DNA of 64,000 bases, from the NCBI GenBank assembly GCA_963717385.1, contig CAVQWE010000004.1, forward strand, positions 1 to 64,000, given 5' to 3'. Under the pieces are notes generated by a model. The model did not search any database, was not told the origin of the DNA, and worked only from the letters and a program-made list of their open reading frames with translations. This DNA is from Sva-07 sp963717385 (GTDB taxonomy: Bacteria > Actinomycetota > Acidimicrobiia > Acidimicrobiales > Ilumatobacteraceae). Of this stretch, positions 49,055 to 58,463 are shown one piece after another (the stretch's first letter is position 1; each line of letters opens with the position of its first letter). The position numbers and the translations under genes are program-made.

Positions 49055-49771
49055 ATGTCAAGCGCTCTCTCCACCTCGACAGCGAGATCGGTCCGGCGTC
49101 TCGATCCGTCGCACGAGCTGCAGCTCCTCCCCGACTTGCAGGTGCCGTCGACGGTGTCGACCGAGAGTCGCCGGGCCATGCGAATCATCGACGTCGTGTG
49201 CGCAGTGCTCCTGCTGATCGTGTTGAGCCCAGTGATGCTCGTGGTTGCGCTGCTCGTGAAGCGTTCCAGCCCCGGTCCGGTCATCTTCCGTCAGCAGCGC
49301 ATCGGCCGAGATGGCCAACTGTTCGACGTGTTCAAGTTTCGCAGCATGTGTGACGGCACCGACCTGCAGTTGATGACTGATGACCGGTTGCGCGGCGAGT
49401 ACGAGAAGAACAACTTCAAACTCCAAGCCGACGATCCGAGAATCACTCCGATCGGCCGGATCATCCGCAAGACCAGCCTCGACGAGTTGCCGCAGCTCTT
49501 CAACGTGCTTCGTGGTGAGATGAGCCTCGTCGGTGTCAGGCCATTGCTTGCCCGCGAACTCGCGATCCGCAGTCCCTACGACCAGGAGCTGTACAAGCAG
49601 CACACCCCGGGTCTCACCGGATTGTGGCAGGTCGAGGGGCGCTCATCTGTTGGCGACGACGACCGCATCGAATTGGATCGGCGCTTTCTCGAGGCCTGGT
49701 CGCCGCAGCAGAACCTCACGCTGCTCGCCCGGACCCCGAGGGCTGTGCTGCTCGGTGTTGGCGCCCACTGA
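49055..49771 (+). CDS. Undecaprenyl-phosphate sugar phosphotransferase, second copy
   Basis: A 238-residue monotopic phosphoglycosyl transferase. The N-terminal 45 residues are extra and polar; one membrane segment follows (DVVCAVLLLIVLSPVMLVVA). The core has VIFRQQRIGRDGQLFDVFKF, RSMCDGTD, TSLDELPQLFNVLRGEMSLV and GVRPLLARE, then GLTGLWQVEGRSSVGDDDRI. It starts the second lipid-linked glycan in this window. It differs clearly from the PglC-like enzyme at 37724 (longer insertion YEKNNFKLQADDPRITPIGR, as in WbaP/WcaJ-type enzymes), so the first sugar is probably not the same. The ATG at 49055 is preferred to a TTG at 49034. Confidence 0.86.
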   Translation: MSSALSTSTARSVRRLDPSHELQLLPDLQVPSTVSTESRRAMRIIDVVCAVLLLIVLSPVMLVVALLVKRSSPGPVIFRQQRIGRDGQLFDVFKFRSMCDGTDLQLMTDDRLRGEYEKNNFKLQADDPRITPIGRIIRKTSLDELPQLFNVLRGEMSLVGVRPLLARELAIRSPYDQELYKQHTPGLTGLWQVEGRSSVGDDDRIELDRRFLEAWSPQQNLTLLARTPRAVLLGVGAH

Positions 49772-49863
49772 CGGAATCGACGTGTCGTCTTGTCCGGAGC
49801 TCGGACCCTGGCTGCCACCACGAGATACCGCGATCGGAGTTCAGAGGTGACCATCATGGTGAG

Positions 49864-51088
49864 ATGCCTCGGGCCGGAACCGCAATGCGCTTGAGCGTGC
49901 CGGGATCTGGTTCGTTCGGGTCGCTGCGGCGCCGCTTGGGCGACTGGATGTGGCCGGGTTCGAAGGCTGCTCGATCGAGACCGAATCGAACAGTCGTGTG
50001 CCAGGAGTGGCTCACCTCGGCAGCAGGGTCTGACAAGGTGGCCGCCGAACTGGTCCGGATTTCCGGTGCCGAAGCTGTCTACTGTTTCGCCGCGAGGCCT
50101 GAGGTGGTCGAGCAGCTGGGGATATCGGTTCCCGTCTACCAGTCCCGCCTCGGTCAGTGGGCGGGCGTCAACCGCCGGTGGCAGTACCTCCTTCCGGTGA
50201 TGCCGATCGTGTGGGGCTTGCTCGATCTCGGTGACGCACGGCTGGTGCTCACCAGTTCCCATGCAACGGTCAACTCTGTCCGGCGGTTCGGAACCCGGCT
50301 GAGCTATTGCCATACGCCGATGCGGTACGCCTGGGAGTGGCGGCTCGAAGCCGAGCGTCTACCTGCGCGCTCTTCGTCCGTTCTGGCCGGTGGTCGCAGC
50401 GGTCTTCCGACGGCTCGACCGGTCGTGGAGCCGTCGGGTCGACTTGTTCGTTGCGAACTCGAACTTCGTGGCCGAGCGCATCCAGAAGGCGTACGGCCGG
50501 GATGCTCTCGTCGTGTACCCGCCGATCGAAACGGATTCGTTCGTGCCGGCCGACGAGCCGTCGCGGGACCGGTTCCTCGTCGCCGGCAGGCTGGTTCACT
50601 ACAAACGGCCGGACCTCGCGGTGCACGCCGCCAACCTCGCCGGAGTGCCTCTGGTGGTTGCCGGCTACGGGCCTGAGTTGTCGCGTCTGCAGGCGATCGC
50701 GGGTCCGACGGTCGAGTTCGTGGTGGCACCCGACGACGACCAGCTCGTCGAACTGTTCCAGAACGCTCGGGCGCTCGTGTTTCCGGGGATCGAGGACTTC
50801 GGTATGACGGTGGTGGAGGCGCAGGCGTGCGGCACACCCGTCATCGGACGAGCTGCTGGTGGTGCGCTCGAATCGGTCGATGTCGGCAACGGAGGGGTAC
50901 TGATCGACTCCGACGACCCGGTCGCGTGGGCCACGGCGTTCGCCGAGTTCGAATCAGCAGCCGACAGTTCATCACTTCGTCGAGGAACCGAGAGGTTCTC
51001 GACACTGGCGTTCCGCAACGGAATCCTCGAGGCCATCGATCGTCTCGGCCTTGATGCTCCGAGCGTCGGTCAAGAGGCGGCGTCGTGA
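49864..51088 (+). CDS. Glycosyltransferase family 4 (mannosyltransferase-like), frameshifted
   Basis: About 407 residues. The N-terminal domain has VVCQEWLTSAAGSDKVAAEL and LTSSHATVNSVRRFGTRLSY followed by CHTPMRYAWEWRLEAE, a signature of mannosyltransferase-like GT4 enzymes in O-antigen and capsule loci. After a break near 50362 the C-terminal domain follows: VANSNFVAERIQKAYGRDAL, VVYPPIETDSF, LVAGRLVHYKRPDLAV and FPGIEDFGMTVVEAQACG, with the EX7E-type motif. The start is the ATG at 49864; the ATG at 49885 is an alternative. The stop overlaps the flippase-like gene start (GTGA), linking sugar addition with export. Confidence 0.82.
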
Positions 51089-52365
51089 CACGAGAGCAGG
51101 ATGCCCCGGCCCCGCCGAACCATGGATCGGTCTCGAAGAACCGACGTGTGTTCGAGTTGGGAGTCGTGCGTCGAATTCGGGCGAGGTCTGGCGCCCCGTT
51201 GGCCGACCAGTTCGTCAGCAGCGTCACCAACGGCCTGACCATCTTGGCGGCCGCTCTGCTTCGCGCTGACCCTGGGGTGCTCGGTGAGATCGCCGTCGTC
51301 AGCGCCGTGGTCATGCTCCAGACCGATGTCGTTCGGGCCTGGGTCGTGCTACCGGCGCAGTTGTCGAATGGCACCTCGGCGCGCCGTCGACGCGGGCTCG
51401 AGGGTGCGCTCGCCGGAATTCCGATCGCTCTGCTCGCGCTGGTCATCGGACTCTTGGTCGGCTCGTCGGCGCTCGTGATCGCTGGGTTCTGTCTGCCCGC
51501 CATCGCTCTCTTCGAGACACTCCGAGCCCTTTGGTTGGGCGATCGGTGTGCGTCGGAGGCGCTTCGGTGGGATGTGGCCTGGTTGGCATCCACGTCGGGT
51601 CTCTTGGTGTTGGTGTGGGCAGGGTCGGCAGCCACCGCTGCGACATTGACCCTGGCATGGTTGGTGCCCGGCGCGCTGCTCGCAGGGGCAGCGTGGCTCT
51701 CGCGGCCGCGCGATCCTGAGGTGACGTCGCCCCATGCTGCGGTGGGTTGGCGGATTCGCGCCTCGTATACGGCCGACACCGCGATCGGCCAATTCTCCAA
51801 TCTCCTCCCGATCGGACTTGCTCTGTTCATGGGTGCGGGAGCCGCAGCGCTGTGGCAGGGAGCGCGCGTCGCATTCCGTCCGATCGGCATCGGTGGGAAC
51901 TTGCTGCCCGTCGTTGTCCCTCCACTCCTCGCAGGGGCCGGATCTGTCGAGCCAGCGAGCCCGCGGACGCTGCTTCGCAAGGTGATGGGGTGGACGGTGA
52001 TCGCAGTGACGGTCTGTTTCCCGGTGTCGGTGGCGCTTCAGCTCTTCCGAGGCGTGAGCGCTCCTGTTGCGGTGCTCTGGGCGCTGTTCGTTGCGGCGGA
52101 GTACACCGCGGTCAATGGATTGACGGTCACCCAGACGGTGTGGAAGGTGTGGGGAGTGCCTGCCACTGCAGTGAAGCTGCGATCGTTCGCCGCAATCGTC
52201 GCAGTCGTCGGCCTGGCACTCGCGGCAGTCGCCGACGTGGCGCTGCTCGCCCAGGCAGGAGTGGTGTTGGGTCTGGTGGGCGCCCTGTGTTGGTCGGCGG
52301 TCGAAGCCCGTCGGCGCACCCCGATGGCAGTCATGGCCGAGACGCAACAACTGGAACTGCGCTAG
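51085..52365 (+). CDS. Polysaccharide export membrane protein (flippase-like)
   Basis: A 426-residue membrane protein with about 10-12 hydrophobic helices, for example GLTILAAALLRADPGVLGEI, IAVVSAVVMLQ, ALLALVIGLLVGSSALVIAG and VVGLALAAVADVALLAQAGV. The hydrophobic pattern and the position between glycosyltransferase and polymerase genes fit a Wzx-type flippase of the MOP superfamily, which moves lipid-linked repeat units across the membrane. Sequence motifs are too diverged to be certain. It starts with a GTG at 51085 overlapping the glycosyltransferase stop and ends four bases before the stop of a convergent glycosyltransferase gene (overlap 52362-52365). Confidence 0.65.
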   Translation: MTREQDAPAPPNHGSVSKNRRVFELGVVRRIRARSGAPLADQFVSSVTNGLTILAAALLRADPGVLGEIAVVSAVVMLQTDVVRAWVVLPAQLSNGTSARRRRGLEGALAGIPIALLALVIGLLVGSSALVIAGFCLPAIALFETLRALWLGDRCASEALRWDVAWLASTSGLLVLVWAGSAATAATLTLAWLVPGALLAGAAWLSRPRDPEVTSPHAAVGWRIRASYTADTAIGQFSNLLPIGLALFMGAGAAALWQGARVAFRPIGIGGNLLPVVVPPLLAGAGSVEPASPRTLLRKVMGWTVIAVTVCFPVSVALQLFRGVSAPVAVLWALFVAAEYTAVNGLTVTQTVWKVWGVPATAVKLRSFAAIVAVVGLALAAVADVALLAQAGVVLGLVGALCWSAVEARRRTPMAVMAETQQLELR

Positions 52366-53375
52366 GAAAGAAGATTCTCGATGGCCCGATCGATCCGGTC
52401 GACCACGCGATCCCACGTGAAGTCCTGGCTCCTCTGATACGCGGCGGCGACCATTCGGGTGGTCGCGTTGGGATCCTCGAAGATCGAGATGATGCCGTCG
52501 GCGATCGCCTGCTCGTCCGTCGGGTCGACCAGGACACCGCATCCGTCCACCACCTCTGGCAGACCTCCGACGTCGGAGTAGACCACCGCGCACTGCGCCG
52601 ACATTGCCTCGACAGCGGGAAGTCCGAATCCCTCTTCCAGGGAAGCCGACAGGAGTACGTCAGCAGACCGGTACCGATCCCAGAGTTCGGCGTCACTGAG
52701 CCGAACCGAGACGACCGTCTTGTTGCGCATCGTGCCGATCTGCTCGCTGAGCGCCGCACTTGGCGGTGACGGTAAGACGACTTCGACCTGACCGCCGAGC
52801 GAGGTGAGTACGCGATCGGCTGCCAGCAACTGACGAACGAGGTTCTTGTTCGGTCGCTCGGAGGCGACGATCAGCAGCCTGGGTGGGGCGCTCGGACGGT
52901 TGTCCTCGATGGGGGTGCTGGTCGATTCGGTCGGGGACACGCCATTGCCCACGACGTGCACCGCTGTCTGCCCGTCGGTCCAGTCCAGTATCTGCTGTTT
53001 CGAGTACTCGCTCACGGTCAGGACGACGCATCTCGAGCGGATCAGCTGGCTCCTGATCCATCGGAAGTACGCCGCACGGACGGGGCTGTAGTTGGCGCCG
53101 CCTTTGAGATACATCAGGTCATGCAGCGTGACTGCGTAGGGGACACCACCGCCGAGAGGTGGGATGTATCCGGGTGAGAGCACGAGTTCCGTGCCGGGCG
53201 AGCGGCGGGCGGCCAATCCCAGGCGCACTGGTGCGATCGGGCTGGTTGCGCGGTGCCCCCGGTTGACGGCGACCCAGGCGGGTCGCCGTCTCAGTGTCTC
53301 GGTCGCGAACCTTCCGATTCCGCTGGTCCCGATCCAGCTGGCATCGAACGCAACCTGCCGTCCTGTCGCACTCAT
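52362..53375 (-). CDS. Glycosyltransferase family 4
   Basis: A 337-residue protein. Visible GT4 features are YAVTLHDLMYLKGG and CVVLTVSEYSKQQILDW in the N-terminal half, then VVGNGVSPTES, LLIVASERPNKNLVRQLLA and VLLSASLEEGFGLPAVEAMS with the EX7E-type motif, SDVGGLPEVVDG. The pattern is that of mannosyl/rhamnosyl-transferase GT4 enzymes (WbaZ/MtfB-like). It overlaps the polymerase gene (ATGA at 53372-53375) on the minus strand and meets the flippase gene at its end, so it belongs to the same assembly line from the other strand. Confidence 0.83.
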   Translation of the reverse strand: MSATGRQVAFDASWIGTSGIGRFATETLRRRPAWVAVNRGHRATSPIAPVRLGLAARRSPGTELVLSPGYIPPLGGGVPYAVTLHDLMYLKGGANYSPVRAAYFRWIRSQLIRSRCVVLTVSEYSKQQILDWTDGQTAVHVVGNGVSPTESTSTPIEDNRPSAPPRLLIVASERPNKNLVRQLLAADRVLTSLGGQVEVVLPSPPSAALSEQIGTMRNKTVVSVRLSDAELWDRYRSADVLLSASLEEGFGLPAVEAMSAQCAVVYSDVGGLPEVVDGCGVLVDPTDEQAIADGIISIFEDPNATTRMVAAAYQRSQDFTWDRVVDRIDRAIENLLS

Positions 53376-54722
53376 GCCAGTTCCGTCGGGAACCTGTCAT
53401 GTGGGCCGTTCGTCGCACTTGGCAGCCGCCGCGATCTCGACGAAGTTGATGTCACTTCGGATGTTGCTTCAACTCGGTCGTACAGGGTTCGGGCGCGCAC
53501 TGGCGCAGCGTGTCGAGTGATGCTGGTCAATGCGAAGAACGATCCAATGAGCACCCACGACTCTGAGTCCCAGAAGTTGCTGACGGTGAGTCCAGCTCCG
53601 AGGACGATCGTCATCCAGGCAACGAGAATTGCGAAGGCAAGCGGCCCGGGAGCCTCCCGGAAACCGAATGCCGCAATCCCGACGAGGATTGTTTGCATCG
53701 TGAGAGCTACCAATCCGCCGTCAAGCATCGCCTGGATCCAGATGTTGTTGGCGACGAATGCCGCAGCACCGGTGTCGCTGGTGTTTCCGGCGAAACCTCG
53801 CGAATCCAGCTCGGTGCCGAGGCGCCCTGGGCCGATGCCGATGAGCGGGTAGTCCGCCACAATCTGATTGATCTCTTCGTAGGCCTCGAGTCGAGGGTGC
53901 GTTGGACGTCTCCTCGCCGGCGTCGACAATGGATCCAACTCGGTCCGTCAACGATGAGATGACCTGCGGTTGCAGGGTTATCGCGATCAGTGTGCCTGCG
54001 CAGAGAGCGGCGAAGGTGGCCAGCATTCGTCGACGAATTCGATCTCGATGTTCCAGTGTGCTCCGCACGCGAACGACGCCGATGACAACTGCGGCAATTG
54101 TGAGCTGCACGAACGCGATACGTGCATTGGCCGCTGCCAGGCCAAGAAAGATCGTGCCCATCTGCAGAGTTCGTACGAGACCGTCGGGCGCGCCGCCCAG
54201 CAGATGATCAGTGCGGCGACTGCCGGCGCAGCGAAGTAGGCCGCTTCGAACGACAGTGCCGCCGACCTCGGGACACCGCCAACGGAAGCGACGTAGTCGG
54301 TCATCCAGGGCAGCCCAAACTGACGAGCAACGAATTCATAGATCGCCAGCGCGCTCGAGCAGACCATTCCCAGCACGAAGCCGGTGACGATCGAGGCGGC
54401 CCATCGACGCTGTCGAAGGATGGCCACGAAGGGGACGACCGCCGGGATCAGCAACGCGGCGAACCCGCTGAGTTCGGTACCGCCTGCGAAGAGCGATCGC
54501 ACCAGCATCCAGACGAGCAACGCCGCAAGAACTGCAACGAACTTCTGTTCGCGTCTCGTTGCCTGGTGCATCGCGGCGGAGTGACGCCGGGTCGGCGAGG
54601 CTCAGAAGAATCGATGCACCGAAGAACACGGTGTTGACCTTCAGCGTTCGTCCGCTGAGGTCGACGCCAACGACGTCCCAGCTCACGGTGAATGCGCCAG
54701 CGCACGCAGCAAGAGCGCTCAA
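53372..54722 (-). CDS. O-antigen ligase/polymerase-like membrane protein (Wzy/WaaL type), frameshifted
   Basis: About 450 residues read from four frames, with breaks near 54580, 54160 and 53930. Membrane segments include FVAVLAALLVWMLVRSLFAG, SIVTGFVLGMVCSSALAIYE, MLATFAALCAGTLIAITL and AMLDGGLVALTMQTILVGIA. Before the last group comes the ligase/polymerase loop DYPLIGIGPGRLGTELDSRG followed by NNIWIQAMLDGG, a pattern of the Wzy_C/O-antigen ligase family. It would polymerise or ligate lipid-linked units outside the membrane. The N-terminus is uncertain: a TTG at 54722 is the first usable start before an in-frame stop, but another break upstream is possible. The stop overlaps the start of the glycosyltransferase. 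Confidence 0.62.
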
Positions 54723-54965
54723 CGGTGGGTACCTGCGTGTGCGGGGCGGAGGTTTTCAGGCTGTGGGATGGGTCAACGGTACTCGCCGCCCGTGCCCGCA
54801 GCCGGGCAAACGTGCGGATCATCGAACGCTGCATCCGGTCGACGACTGTGTCGCCATTTCGGGTTGATTGCCCCATTCGTCAGGTTGGACCATGAGCGTT
54901 GCGGGGTGAATCGCTTCGTCGAGGCTCCCGGCTGAACACGGGGTCAACGAGTAATCTCAGCGACG

Positions 54966-57161
54966 ATGACGCAGACGGAACGCTTCGTCCGGCGGAATCG
55001 GGTCGACGAGCGGGTCGCGGTCGCCATCGCCATCGTCGCGGGCTTCATCGCTGCGCTTGCACGCACGCAACCGACCGGAAACGCGGTCGTCGACGCGGTC
55101 CTCGTCGTCGCGTTCGTTGCCGCCCCAGTGTGGGCTGCAGCGTCGGCCCCGTGGTGGGTGCCGTCGCTCGCCTGTGGCGTGGGTGCCGTCGTTGCGTTCA
55201 ATGCGCCGCTCGCCGTGGTCGCGATGGCTGGATTCGTCGTCGGGCTGGTGGTCGGCCTCCGCCAACGTGACCAGTCTGCGATGCGGGCAGTCGTGGCTGG
55301 CATTGCGCTCAACGTGCTCGTCCGCTCCGACCTCGGCGGCTTCCTCGGGCTTTCGGCGCTCGTCGGTATCACCATCGCGGTGCTCCTGTTCGTACTCGGT
55401 CTGCGTCGGCGCCCGTCTGCCATCCGCAGAGTCGGCTGGATCGGTGTCGGGGCGGTCGGAGGGTTCGTCGTGCTCACCCTTCTCGCGCTCGTCGCAGTCG
55501 GCGCATCCTCGCGTTCGGATCTGAGCAACGCCGCCAGCCAGGCGCAGCGCGGTGTCGACGCGCTCAACGCCGGCGACTACGCCGGCGCTGCCTCGCTCTT
55601 CGCTCGGTCGTCCACTGCCTTTGCCCGAGCCGATGAACGGCTGACCGGCGCGCTGGCACGACCGAGCATGCTCGTCCCGGTCGTCGCTCAGAACCTGACG
55701 GCGGCAACAGATCTTTCTGCCGCGGCTGCTGCCGCCACCGACGACGCGGCCACAGCGCTCGGCGACATCGACCCGTCAACCCTGCAGGTCGTCGAGGGCG
55801 CAATCAGCGTCGAAGCCATTCGCGCGGTGGAGGCCCCGCTCCGACAGGTCGAGGCCGCCCTGGCCGACCTGCGCGCAGTCAGCGTCAGGCTCGACTCGCC
55901 ATGGTTGCTCGAGCCGGTCACCGACCAGCTCGACGAACTCGACGGCCGACTCGACCGCAACGAACCGCAGTTGGCAACAGCAATCGAGGCGGTCCGGCTC
56001 GCTCCGCAGCTGCTCGGCGCCGACGGGCCCCGGCGATACCTCGTGCTCTTCACGACCCCCGCCGAGGCCCGAGGCCTGGCTGGCTTCATCGGCAACTACG
56101 CAGAGATCACGATCGACGACGGCTCGCTCGACGTCACCGAGTTCGGACGCCGGTCCGACCTCGACGATCACCTCCTCGACAATCCAGCGTCGTGCGACGG
56201 ATGTCCGCAGGAACTCCTCGATCGGTACGGCGACTTCGGGTTCGACACCGGGCCGAACGGCGGTGTGATCCCCACCGTGTGGTTGAACCTGACCATGCCG
56301 GCCCACTTCCCGTACGTCGCGCAGGCCGCACAGATCCTCTATCCCCAGAGCGGCGGTGCACCCATCGACGGCGTCATCTCCGTCGACCCCTACGTCATCC
56401 AGGCGCTGATGGGCTACACCGGGCCGATCGAAATTCCTGACCTCGGGGTCACCGTCACACCGGAGAACGCCGCCCAGTTCATTCTCGAGGACCAATACGT
56501 GCTGGCTGACAGCGATCAGGCCGAACGGATCGACGCGCTCCAGACGCTGGGCGAGGAGGTCATCGAACGTCTGCTCAGCGGCGCACTTCCCGAACCGTCC
56601 CAACTTGCCCGCGACCTCGGCCCACTGGCCCTCGAACATCGCCTCCTCGCGTGGACCGACAGTGCCGAGGAACAACAGCTGCTCGCGGACACCGGCCTGC
56701 TCGGCGCACTTCCACCACTCACTCCAGACGGAGGGTTCTCCGTCGTCGTCGCCAACGCGGGGGAAAGCAAGATCGACGCGTTCCTCCACCGGGAGGTCGA
56801 CCTGCGCACCGAGACCGGCCAAGACGGTCGACGCGAACTCGTTGCCGAAGTCACACTGCGGAACGACGCTCCTGCCACCGGACTGCCGACGTACGTGATC
56901 GGCAACAGCTTCGGTCTTCCCTCAGGGTCGAGCCGCCTCATCGTCAACTTCTTCGGTCCGTTCGGGCTCGTCTCGGTGACCGCGGACGGCCGGCCGATCG
57001 CCGTCGAGCCCATCCCGGAGGCCGGATGGTTCGGCTACTCGACCGACGTCCTGCTCGGGCCGGGCGACAGCGTCGACTACGAACTGCGCTTCGTCCTCGA
57101 TTCCACTGCAGGGTCCGACCCCGAGCTGTGGTTCCAACCGCTCGCCCGTCGAGACCAATAG
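54966..57161 (+). CDS. DUF4012 membrane protein, copy 2
   Basis: A 731-residue paralogue of the product at 45615. The N-terminal 170 residues hold several membrane helices (VAVAIAIVAGFIAALARTQP, LLFVLGLRR and others), including the shared NVLVRSDLGGFLGLSALVGI. The outer part has QLLGADGPRRYLVLFTTPAE, GLAGFIGNYAEITIDDGSLD and LYPQSGGAPIDGVISVDPYV, all matching copy 1. It differs by a CDGCPQELLDRYGDFGF segment with two Cys. The ATG at 54966 is clear. It is followed, 35 bases later, by a small secreted protein gene and then module D. The function of DUF4012 is unknown; the repeated linkage to glycan export is the best clue. Confidence 0.84.
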   Translation: MTQTERFVRRNRVDERVAVAIAIVAGFIAALARTQPTGNAVVDAVLVVAFVAAPVWAAASAPWWVPSLACGVGAVVAFNAPLAVVAMAGFVVGLVVGLRQRDQSAMRAVVAGIALNVLVRSDLGGFLGLSALVGITIAVLLFVLGLRRRPSAIRRVGWIGVGAVGGFVVLTLLALVAVGASSRSDLSNAASQAQRGVDALNAGDYAGAASLFARSSTAFARADERLTGALARPSMLVPVVAQNLTAATDLSAAAAAATDDAATALGDIDPSTLQVVEGAISVEAIRAVEAPLRQVEAALADLRAVSVRLDSPWLLEPVTDQLDELDGRLDRNEPQLATAIEAVRLAPQLLGADGPRRYLVLFTTPAEARGLAGFIGNYAEITIDDGSLDVTEFGRRSDLDDHLLDNPASCDGCPQELLDRYGDFGFDTGPNGGVIPTVWLNLTMPAHFPYVAQAAQILYPQSGGAPIDGVISVDPYVIQALMGYTGPIEIPDLGVTVTPENAAQFILEDQYVLADSDQAERIDALQTLGEEVIERLLSGALPEPSQLARDLGPLALEHRLLAWTDSAEEQQLLADTGLLGALPPLTPDGGFSVVVANAGESKIDAFLHREVDLRTETGQDGRRELVAEVTLRNDAPATGLPTYVIGNSFGLPSGSSRLIVNFFGPFGLVSVTADGRPIAVEPIPEAGWFGYSTDVLLGPGDSVDYELRFVLDSTAGSDPELWFQPLARRDQ

Positions 57162-57198
57162 CCTTCAGAAACCTGGCGAACGTGCCGATGACACGGTG

Positions 57199-57786
57199 AT
57201 GAACACCGGTCGCCTTCCGCTCACTCGCAGCCTCGCGCACCTGACGCCTGTGCTGCGCTGGGTGCTTGCAGCCGTGGCGATGCTCGCGCTCATCGGTGGA
57301 GCCGGCTCGGTTGCACAGGCGCAGGCAACGCAGGGCCCCTACGGTGCAACGCCTCAGACCGTCGCCGTCCAACCGGCATCGGTGGCACCAGGTGGAAGCA
57401 TCAGCGTGCAAATCTCGGGATGCACGCCGAGCGAGTCGCTGACGATCACCCTCGTCCAAGGTTCCACGACGACACGCTGCAGCGCTCCGGTGCCGATCCG
57501 CTCCAACCGTTCCGACTCGAACGGAGCTGCACCGGGTACCGCCTCGGCGGAGATCGTGGCGCCAACTGAGCCAGGTGTCTTTCCCGGCAACGTCGTTGGG
57601 ACTCGCGGTTTCGATCAGTCGTTCACCGTCACGGTCATCGCCCCGACGCCGAGAGGGGTCGATTCGGGTACCGAGACATCGCAGTGGTTCTCGACGACCA
57701 GCCTGACCATGATCGGGATGGCTGGGATCGTGCTCGCCCTGTTCGCGGTCACGCGACTGCGCAGAATGCTCGAACCGTACGGCTGA
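57199..57786 (+). CDS. Small cell-surface protein with C-terminal membrane anchor
   Basis: About 195 residues. A signal peptide (VLAAVAMLALIGGAGSVAQA, about residues 20-40) is followed by a 110-residue Ig-like domain: VAVQPASVAPGGSISVQISG, CTPSESLTITLVQGSTT and FPGNVVGTRGFDQSFTVTVI. Near the C-terminus comes a polar linker, a hydrophobic stretch SLTMIGMAGIVLALFAVTRL and a basic tail RRMLEPYG. That layout resembles a sorting or retention signal, though no LPXTG motif is present. It lies between DUF4012 copy 2 and the module D kinase and may share their transcript. The ATG at 57199 directly follows a GTG at 57196. Confidence 0.7.
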   Translation: MNTGRLPLTRSLAHLTPVLRWVLAAVAMLALIGGAGSVAQAQATQGPYGATPQTVAVQPASVAPGGSISVQISGCTPSESLTITLVQGSTTTRCSAPVPIRSNRSDSNGAAPGTASAEIVAPTEPGVFPGNVVGTRGFDQSFTVTVIAPTPRGVDSGTETSQWFSTTSLTMIGMAGIVLALFAVTRLRRMLEPYG

Positions 57787-57815
57787 GCCGACTGCGCGGA
57801 GATCACCGCCGGTCG

Positions 57816-58463
57816 ATGGGGCGCATCACTACCGTGTCGACCGTGGACGGCAGCGAACTCCAACAGCAACTCGCGGCCGCAAACCTCGAAGCCGCACGTG
57901 CTGCGCCCGGACACATCCCACTGCACGCCGCAGCAGTCGATTCGCCGGCGGGCGTCATCGCCCTCGCTGGTGTGAGCCGATCGGGGAAGTCAACGCTCGC
58001 AGCTGCCGCCGTCCTCGCCGGCTACCCGTACGTTGCCGACGAGATCACCGCCATCTCGGCTGACGACCTGACGGTGCGGGCGTACCACCGTCCCATCGGA
58101 CTGCGCCGAGGAGGAGCCGACGCCGTCGGTGTCGACTACCCCGACTCGGCCGACGGTCGCTACGACATCGTCTACCCATGGGACGTCTGCGGTTCCGCCA
58201 CGCTCTCCGACGGCGGCACACTGGCCGGCATCGTGCTCGTCGAATGGCGGGCCGACGCTTCGCCGTCGATCAGCGCCGTGTCACCAGCGTTGGCGCTGGC
58301 CGAACTGACCACCCACACCGTCATCGAGGATGAGCAGTACCAACCGGCATTCGAGCGTCTGAATCGCCTCGTGCGTGCAGTCCCGATCGTTCGGATGACC
58401 TTCTCGACAACCGAACAGAGCCTGGAATTGTTGGCGAGCGTCGTTGAACGCTGGGCGTCGTGA
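57816..58463 (+). CDS. HprK-like P-loop kinase, short form (module D)
   Basis: A 215-residue protein, much shorter than the other HprK-like proteins here because the N-terminal lobe is missing. The core is complete: IPLHAAAVDSPAGVIALAG, Walker A GVSRSGKST (about residues 52-60), YPYVADEITAISADDLTVRA and YHRPIGLRRGGADAVGVDYP, all matching the module A kinase. The C-terminal ERLNRLVRAVPIVRMTFSTT also matches it. The ATG at 57816 is taken because sequence upstream belongs to the previous gene. It overlaps the nucleotidyltransferase start by four bases (GTGA), as in module A. Confidence 0.82.
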   Translation: MGRITTVSTVDGSELQQQLAAANLEAARAAPGHIPLHAAAVDSPAGVIALAGVSRSGKSTLAAAAVLAGYPYVADEITAISADDLTVRAYHRPIGLRRGGADAVGVDYPDSADGRYDIVYPWDVCGSATLSDGGTLAGIVLVEWRADASPSISAVSPALALAELTTHTVIEDEQYQPAFERLNRLVRAVPIVRMTFSTTEQSLELLASVVERWAS

